NCBI GenBank assembly: GCA_035540755.1
Contig: DATLGD010000150.1
Location: 1-28,113, forward strand
Source: DATLGD01 sp035540755
GTDB taxonomy: Bacteria > Actinomycetota > Actinomycetes > Mycobacteriales > SCTD01
Length of the DNA: 28,113 nucleotides
Direction of reading: 5' to 3'
Shown: positions 24,080-28,113 of the stretch, one piece after another
Numbering within the stretch: the first letter of the stretch is position 1
Layout: each line of letters opens with the position of its first letter
Notes under the pieces: generated by a model
Told to the model about the DNA's origin: nothing
Databases searched by the model: none
What the model saw: the letters and a program-made list of their open reading frames with translations, nothing else
Made by a program: the position numbers and the translations under genes

Positions 24080-24118
24080 CACGTGGGGCCCGGGACACGT
24101 GAGCATTCTGCCAAGATG
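24080..24118. promoter_or_regulatory. Candidate regulatory sites in the AsnC / oxidoreductase gap
   Basis: The 130-bp divergent gap holds two CACGTG palindromes (24080-24085 and 24096-24101, 16 bp apart) and next to them CATTCTGCCAAGATG (24104-24118), which is itself an imperfect 15-bp palindrome (11 of 15 positions symmetric). Its first nine bases match the element between hppD and the other Lrp/AsnC gene. Lrp-type boxes are about 15 bp, so this is a likely site for one or both regulators. Confidence 0.5.
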
Positions 24119-24193
24119 ATCCGGTGGACATGGACGGACGGTACAGCGCTCCGGCACGGTGCTGACTCGCCTGCGCAGAGGAGTGGCTCCACC

Positions 24194-27100
24194 ATGACGC
24201 TGACCGACGACTCGCGGACCCCCCTCCCGACCCCGGCGTACGACCTGTCGGACCGCTACCGCCCCGGCGGACGGCGGGTGCTGCTCACCGGCGTCCAGGC
24301 CGTCGCCCGGCTCCTCGTCGAGCAGCAGCAGCGCGACGCGCGCACCGGCCGGAAGGTCGCGCACCTGGTCAGCGGGTACCCGGGCTCCCCGCTCGGCGGT
24401 CTCGACAAGCTGCTCGGCTCGCTGCCGCACCTGCGCACCGACCACGAGGTGCACCTGGTGCCCGGCCTCAACGAGGAGCTCGGCGCCACCGCCGTCTGGG
24501 GCTCGCAGCTCGACCTGCCCGGCGGCAAGAACGTCGACGGCGTCGTCGGCGTCTGGTACGGCAAGGGTCCCGGCGTCGACCGCGCCTGCGACGCGATCCG
24601 GCACGGCAACGTCTACGGCGCCCACCCGGACGGCGGCGTGCTCGTGCTCGCGGGCGACGACCCGGGCGCCAAGAGCTCCTCCCTGCCCTGCGTCTCGGAG
24701 CGCACGCTCGCCTCGCTGCAGATGCCGGTCGTGACGCCGCGCAACGCCGAGGAGCTCGTCACCTTCGGCCTGCACGGCGTCGCGCTGTCGCGGCTGTCCG
24801 GCTGCTGGACCGGCGTGAAGGTGCTCGCCGACGTCGCCGACGGCCTGTTCACCGTCGAGCGCGACTTCGCCGACGTCGACGTCGTCGTGCCGGAGCTCGA
24901 GTGGGAGGGGCGGCCCTGGCGCTACACCCAGCGGTTGTTCGCCTCTCCGCCGGACTCGCTGTTCGCCGAGCAGGACCTGTTCGGGCCGCGCTGGGCCGCC
25001 GTCGAGGCGTACCGCGATGCCAACGACCTCGACGAGGTCACCGTCGACACCCCTGACGCCTGGCTGTGCGTCATGGCCACCGGCACCGCCTACGACGCGG
25101 TGCGCCAGGCCCTGCTCGAGCTCGGTCTCGACGACGCCGCGCTCGCCCGCGCCGGCGTGCGCCTGCTGCGCATCGGCATGCCGTTCCCGCTCTCGGGACC
25201 GAAGGTGCGCCGCGCCGCCCGCGGCGTGCGCGACGTGCTCGTCGTCGAGGAGAAGGTGTCGTTCGTCGAGGAGCAGGTCAAGGCCGCGCTGTACGCGGTC
25301 GGTGCGCCGCGCGTGTTCGGCAAGCTCGACGACCGCGGCCGCCGCCTCGTGCCTGCCGACGGACAGCTCACCGCCGACCGGCTCCTGCCGGTGCTGCGCG
25401 CGGTGCTCGGCCAGGAGGTCGTGCTGCCCGATGCCCCGGCCCGTCCGCGCACGATGCTGTCGCTCACGCCTGTGTCCGGCGCGAAGCGGACCCCGTACTT
25501 CTGCTCCGGCTGCCCGCACAACCGCTCCACCGTCGTGCCGGAGGGGTCGCTGTCCGGCGGCGGCATCGGCTGCCACGCGCTCGTGACGATGGCCGGGCGC
25601 GAGACCGCGCAGGTCACCGGGCTCACGCAGATGGGCGGCGAGGGCGTGCAGTGGATCGGCCAGGCGCCGTTCGCCAAGGAGCACGGCCACATCTTCCAGA
25701 ACGTCGGCGACGGCACGTACTTCCACTCCGGCCAGCTCGCCCTGCAGGCGTGCCTGGCCGCGGGCGTCACGATGACCTACAAGATCCTCTACAACAGCGC
25801 CGTCGCCATGACCGGCGCGCAGGACGCCCAGGGCGCCCTGACCGTCCCGCAGCTGACGCACAAGCTCGTCGCCGAGGGCGTGCAGAAGGTCGTCGTCGTC
25901 GCGGACGACGTGAAGAAGTACGGGCGCCGGCCCGGCTTCGCTGCGGGCGTGCAGGTGCGCTCCCGCGACGAGCTCGACGCCGTGCAGCGCGAGCTGCGCG
26001 AGGTGTCCGGCGTGACGGTCATCGTCTACGACCAGCACTGCGCCGCGGAGGCCCGGCGCCTGCGCAAGCGCGGCAAGATGCCGGTGCGCACCCAGCGCGT
26101 CGTCATCGACGAGCAGGTGTGCGAGGGCTGCGGCGACTGCGGTGCCAAGAGCAACTGCCTGTCGGTGCAGCCGGTGGAGACCGAGTTCGGCCGCAAGACG
26201 CGGATCGACCAGACCTCCTGCAACACCGACTACTCCTGCCTCGACGGCGACTGCCCGTCATTCCTCACCGTGGAGGTGACGAGCGGGAAGCAGCAGCGCC
26301 GCGAGGTGCCGACCCCGCCCACGGTCGACGAGCCAGTGCGGCCCTCGGCCGCCGGCGGCTTCGACGTGCTCATGGCCGGTATCGGCGGCACCGGCATCGT
26401 CACGGTCAACCAGGTGCTCGCCACCGCCGCGCTGCTCGACGGCCTCACCGCCTCGGGCCTCGACCAGACCGGCCTGTCGCAGAAGGCCGGCCCGGTCACC
26501 TCGCACCTGCGCCTCGGCCTGTCGAGCTCGCCGGCCAACCGGCTCTCCCCCGGCGGCGCCGGGTGCGTGCTCGCGTTCGATCTGCTGGTCGCCGCCGACC
26601 CCAAGCAGCTGCGGCTGTGCAGCCCCGCGCGCACCGTCACGGCCGCGTCGACGTCGGTGACGCCGACCGGCGACGAGGTGTTCGACCCCTCGACCGCGCA
26701 CCCGGACTCCGGCCGGCTCGTCGACGCCCTGCGGCAGGCCAGCCGTTCCCTGACCACGATGGACGCCCTCGGTGAGGCCGAGGCGCTGCTCGGCTCGACG
26801 GCGTCGGCGAACCTGCTGCTGGTCGGCGCGGCGTACCAGGCCGGCGCCCTGCCGGTCAGCGCCGCCGCGATCGAGCGGGCGCTCGAGATCAACGGCGTGG
26901 CGGTCTCGGCCAACGTCACCGCGTTCCGCTGGGGGCGGGTCGCCGTCGCCGACCCGGTCGCCTACCGCGACGCCGTCCGGCCCGCGTCGGCCGCGACCGC
27001 GAAGGCGTCGGCGACGGCCGCCCGCGCGCTCGAGCTCGTCGGCGCGACGCCGCTGGCCGGCGAGACGCACCGGCTCGCGCTGGTCCGCACCGAGCAGCTG

Positions 27101-27670
27101 CTCGGCTGGCAGGACGAGAAGGTCGCCCGCCGCTACCTCGACGTCGTCGTGCGGGCGTGGCACGCCGAGCGTGCCGTGGGCGAGCGCACCGACTACTCGC
27201 AGGCCGTCGCCCGCGGAGTCCACCACGTCACGGCCTACAAGGACGAGTACGAGGTCGCGCGGCTGCTGTCGCGCCCCGAGCTGCTCGACGAGGTGCGGGC
27301 CGAGGTTCCCGGCGCGACGTCGGTGCGCTACCGGCTGCACCCGCCGGCGCTCCGGTCGATGGGCCTCGACAAGAAGATCGCCCTGCCGGCCCGGGTGCGC
27401 CCCGGCCTGAAGCTGCTGTCCCACGGCAAGCGCCTGCGCGGCACGCCGCTCGACCCGTTCGGCCGGGCTGGGGTGCGCCGGGTCGAGCGGCAGCTGGCCG
27501 CCGAGCACACCGCGCTGGTCGAGCAGCAGACGGCGTCGCTGTCGGCGGCGTCGTACGAGCGTGCCGTCGCGCTGGCGCTGGCCGCCGAGCAGGTGCGCGG
27601 CTACGAGGACGTCAAGCTGCGCAACGTCGAGGCCTACCGGCAGACGGTGCGCGCGCTGCTCGCCCCCTGA
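24194..27670 (+). CDS. Fused indolepyruvate ferredoxin oxidoreductase (IorA-IorB type)
   Basis: A 1158-residue single-chain 2-oxoacid:ferredoxin oxidoreductase that decarboxylates aryl-pyruvates to aryl-acetyl-CoA and passes electrons to ferredoxin. Order: N-terminal pyrimidine-type TPP domain (HLVSGYPGSPLGGLDKLL), a CSGCPHNRST segment near residue 437, the TPP-binding region with GGEGVQWIGQAPF and NVGDGTYFHSG near residue 504, an iron-sulfur segment starting at Cys643 (CEGCGDCGAKSNC, then further Cys in DYSCLDGDCPS), and the gamma-type domain from about residue 725 (GIGGTGIVTVNQVLATAALL). The ATG at 24194 has GAGGAG at 24177-24182, spacing slightly long. Natural substrates could be phenyl-, hydroxyphenyl- or indolepyruvate, the product joining the PaaZ pathway. 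Substrate is inferred. Confidence 0.93.
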   Translation: MTLTDDSRTPLPTPAYDLSDRYRPGGRRVLLTGVQAVARLLVEQQQRDARTGRKVAHLVSGYPGSPLGGLDKLLGSLPHLRTDHEVHLVPGLNEELGATAVWGSQLDLPGGKNVDGVVGVWYGKGPGVDRACDAIRHGNVYGAHPDGGVLVLAGDDPGAKSSSLPCVSERTLASLQMPVVTPRNAEELVTFGLHGVALSRLSGCWTGVKVLADVADGLFTVERDFADVDVVVPELEWEGRPWRYTQRLFASPPDSLFAEQDLFGPRWAAVEAYRDANDLDEVTVDTPDAWLCVMATGTAYDAVRQALLELGLDDAALARAGVRLLRIGMPFPLSGPKVRRAARGVRDVLVVEEKVSFVEEQVKAALYAVGAPRVFGKLDDRGRRLVPADGQLTADRLLPVLRAVLGQEVVLPDAPARPRTMLSLTPVSGAKRTPYFCSGCPHNRSTVVPEGSLSGGGIGCHALVTMAGRETAQVTGLTQMGGEGVQWIGQAPFAKEHGHIFQNVGDGTYFHSGQLALQACLAAGVTMTYKILYNSAVAMTGAQDAQGALTVPQLTHKLVAEGVQKVVVVADDVKKYGRRPGFAAGVQVRSRDELDAVQRELREVSGVTVIVYDQHCAAEARRLRKRGKMPVRTQRVVIDEQVCEGCGDCGAKSNCLSVQPVETEFGRKTRIDQTSCNTDYSCLDGDCPSFLTVEVTSGKQQRREVPTPPTVDEPVRPSAAGGFDVLMAGIGGTGIVTVNQVLATAALLDGLTASGLDQTGLSQKAGPVTSHLRLGLSSSPANRLSPGGAGCVLAFDLLVAADPKQLRLCSPARTVTAASTSVTPTGDEVFDPSTAHPDSGRLVDALRQASRSLTTMDALGEAEALLGSTASANLLLVGAAYQAGALPVSAAAIERALEINGVAVSANVTAFRWGRVAVADPVAYRDAVRPASAATAKASATAARALELVGATPLAGETHRLALVRTEQLLGWQDEKVARRYLDVVVRAWHAERAVGERTDYSQAVARGVHHVTAYKDEYEVARLLSRPELLDEVRAEVPGATSVRYRLHPPALRSMGLDKKIALPARVRPGLKLLSHGKRLRGTPLDPFGRAGVRRVERQLAAEHTALVEQQTASLSAASYERAVALALAAEQVRGYEDVKLRNVEAYRQTVRALLAP

Positions 27671-27677
27671 CCCACGT

Positions 27678-27792
27678 CCGCCAGGAGCCCTCCCGACGGT
27701 TCCGAGACCGCGCGAACCCGTCAGGAGCCCTCCGCACGCCACCCGTCAGGAGCCCTCCCGGCGGTTCCGAGGCCGCGCGAACCCGTCAGGAG
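27678..27792. repeat. Pair of 50-bp direct repeats after the oxidoreductase
   Basis: Bases 27678-27727 and 27743-27792 are near-identical 50-bp units (3 differences) with a 65-bp period. Each begins with the 16-mer CCGYCAGGAGCCCTCC and contains GGTTCCGAG(A/G)CCGCGCGAACC, which can fold internally through GGTTC/GAACC. The 16-mer is also present at 27718-27733, inside the end of unit one. This looks like an intergenic palindromic repeat family rather than coding sequence. Confidence 0.8.
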
Positions 27793-27804
27793 GGCTCCTG
27801 ACGG
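27743..27804 (+). terminator. Long compound hairpin, possible terminator of the oxidoreductase gene
   Basis: CCGTCAGGAGCCCTCC (27743-27758) is perfectly complementary to 27789-27804, giving a 16-bp stem with a 30-base loop that can form an inner GGTTC/GAACC stem. An identical left arm at 27718-27733 could compete for the same right arm. No T-tract follows, as is common for actinobacterial terminators. It ends 34 bp before the next ATG. Confidence 0.55.
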
Positions 27805-27838
27805 AGGGGTGGCCGGGCGGTCTGCGAGGGTGGCCGAC

Positions 27839-28113
27839 ATGACCGACGTCTCCTCCGGGCCGCTCGCCGGCGTCCGCGTCGTCGAGCTGGCCGGCATCGG
27901 CCCCGGCCCGTACGCCTGCATGCTGCTCGCGGACATGGGCGCTGACGTCGTCCGCGTCGACCGGCCGGGGGGCGGCGGCCTGTCGCTGGGCGGCTACGAC
28001 GTCCTCGACCGGGGCCGGCGCTCGGTCGCCGTCGACCTGAAGTCGCCCGCCGGCGCCGAGGTGGTGCTGCGCCTGGCCGAGCAGGCCGACGTCCTCGTCG
28101 AGGGCTTCCGGCC
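27839..28113 (+). CDS. CaiB/BaiF family CoA transferase, 5' part
   Basis: The N-terminal 91 residues of a family III CoA transferase or alpha-methylacyl-CoA racemase; the gene runs off the end of the window. PLAGVRVVELAGIGPGPYAC, MLLADMGADVVRVDRPGG and VLRLAEQADVLVEGFR are the standard opening blocks of this family, and GIGPGPY is especially like alpha-methylacyl-CoA racemase. The ATG at 27839 follows the repeat region. It may act on branched acyl-CoA or carnitine/aryl-CoA substrates; the catalytic Asp (or His/Asp pair) lies beyond the window. Confidence 0.88.
   Translation, partial: MTDVSSGPLAGVRVVELAGIGPGPYACMLLADMGADVVRVDRPGGGGLSLGGYDVLDRGRRSVAVDLKSPAGAEVVLRLAEQADVLVEGFR

Noticed and set aside
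24077..26038. Opposite-strand open frame of 653 codons under the indolepyruvate oxidoreductase
   Set aside because: No domain or start signal is seen; it mirrors a strongly conserved coding sequence on the plus strand.
27678..27804. Possible CRISPR array
   Set aside because: There are only two full units with a 15-bp interval, no regular spacers, a palindromic unit that folds on itself, and no cas genes nearby.

Overview
The window is high-GC DNA (above 70% by eye) with many GTG starts, genes joined by GTGA, ATGA or TGATG overlaps, and actinobacterial family variants (PucR-type FasR next to fabD, InhA-like FabI, MetP/MetS transporter). It most likely comes from the chromosome of an aerobic actinomycete. 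The genus cannot be fixed from the sequence. No rRNA, tRNA, insertion sequence, prophage or CRISPR array is visible, and no stretch over 300 bases lacks a gene.

Layout. Bases 65-3778 (+) hold a TetR regulator, paaZ and a DUF1963-type protein. Bases 3796-8382 (-) are a complete tyrosine-to-fumarate/acetoacetate operon, hppD, aromatic aminotransferase, hmgA, fahA, with every junction overlapping by 1-4 bases. It faces a divergent Lrp/AsnC regulator at 8486-8965 (+). Bases 8992-9583 (-) are a frameshifted DinB/DUF664 gene. Bases 9680-11463 (+) encode an NSS-family amino acid transporter and its 50-residue single-helix partner. Bases 11527-20691 (-) are a type II fatty acid synthesis block: fasR, fabD, fabH, acpP, fabF, accD, fabG, an alpha/beta hydrolase, an acyl-ACP desaturase and fabI. 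From fabF to fabI every junction overlaps. Upstream on the same strand are tdk, a pirin and an FAD amine oxidase (20724-23480), then a second Lrp/AsnC regulator (23557-24063). That regulator is divergent from a fused indolepyruvate ferredoxin oxidoreductase (24194-27670). The window ends with a repeat-rich intergenic hairpin region and the start of a CaiB-type CoA transferase.

How the parts fit. Two themes recur. The first is aromatic amino acid catabolism: the homogentisate operon handles tyrosine, while the indolepyruvate oxidoreductase family converts aryl-pyruvates to aryl-acetyl-CoA, whose ring-opened product is processed by PaaZ. Both aryl-pyruvate-consuming enzymes are divergent from Lrp/AsnC regulators, and the two intergenic regions share the 9-mer CATTCTGCC, suggesting related control. 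The second is membrane lipid synthesis: an unusually complete FAS II operon that adds an acyl-CoA carboxylase subunit, ketoreductase, desaturase and enoyl reductase to the common fabD-fabH-acpP-fabF core, but contains no 3-hydroxyacyl dehydratase. Regulatory DNA of interest includes a perfect 15+15 palindrome before the FAD oxidase, a near-palindrome at the fasR/fabD junction, and the paired 50-bp repeats after 27670.
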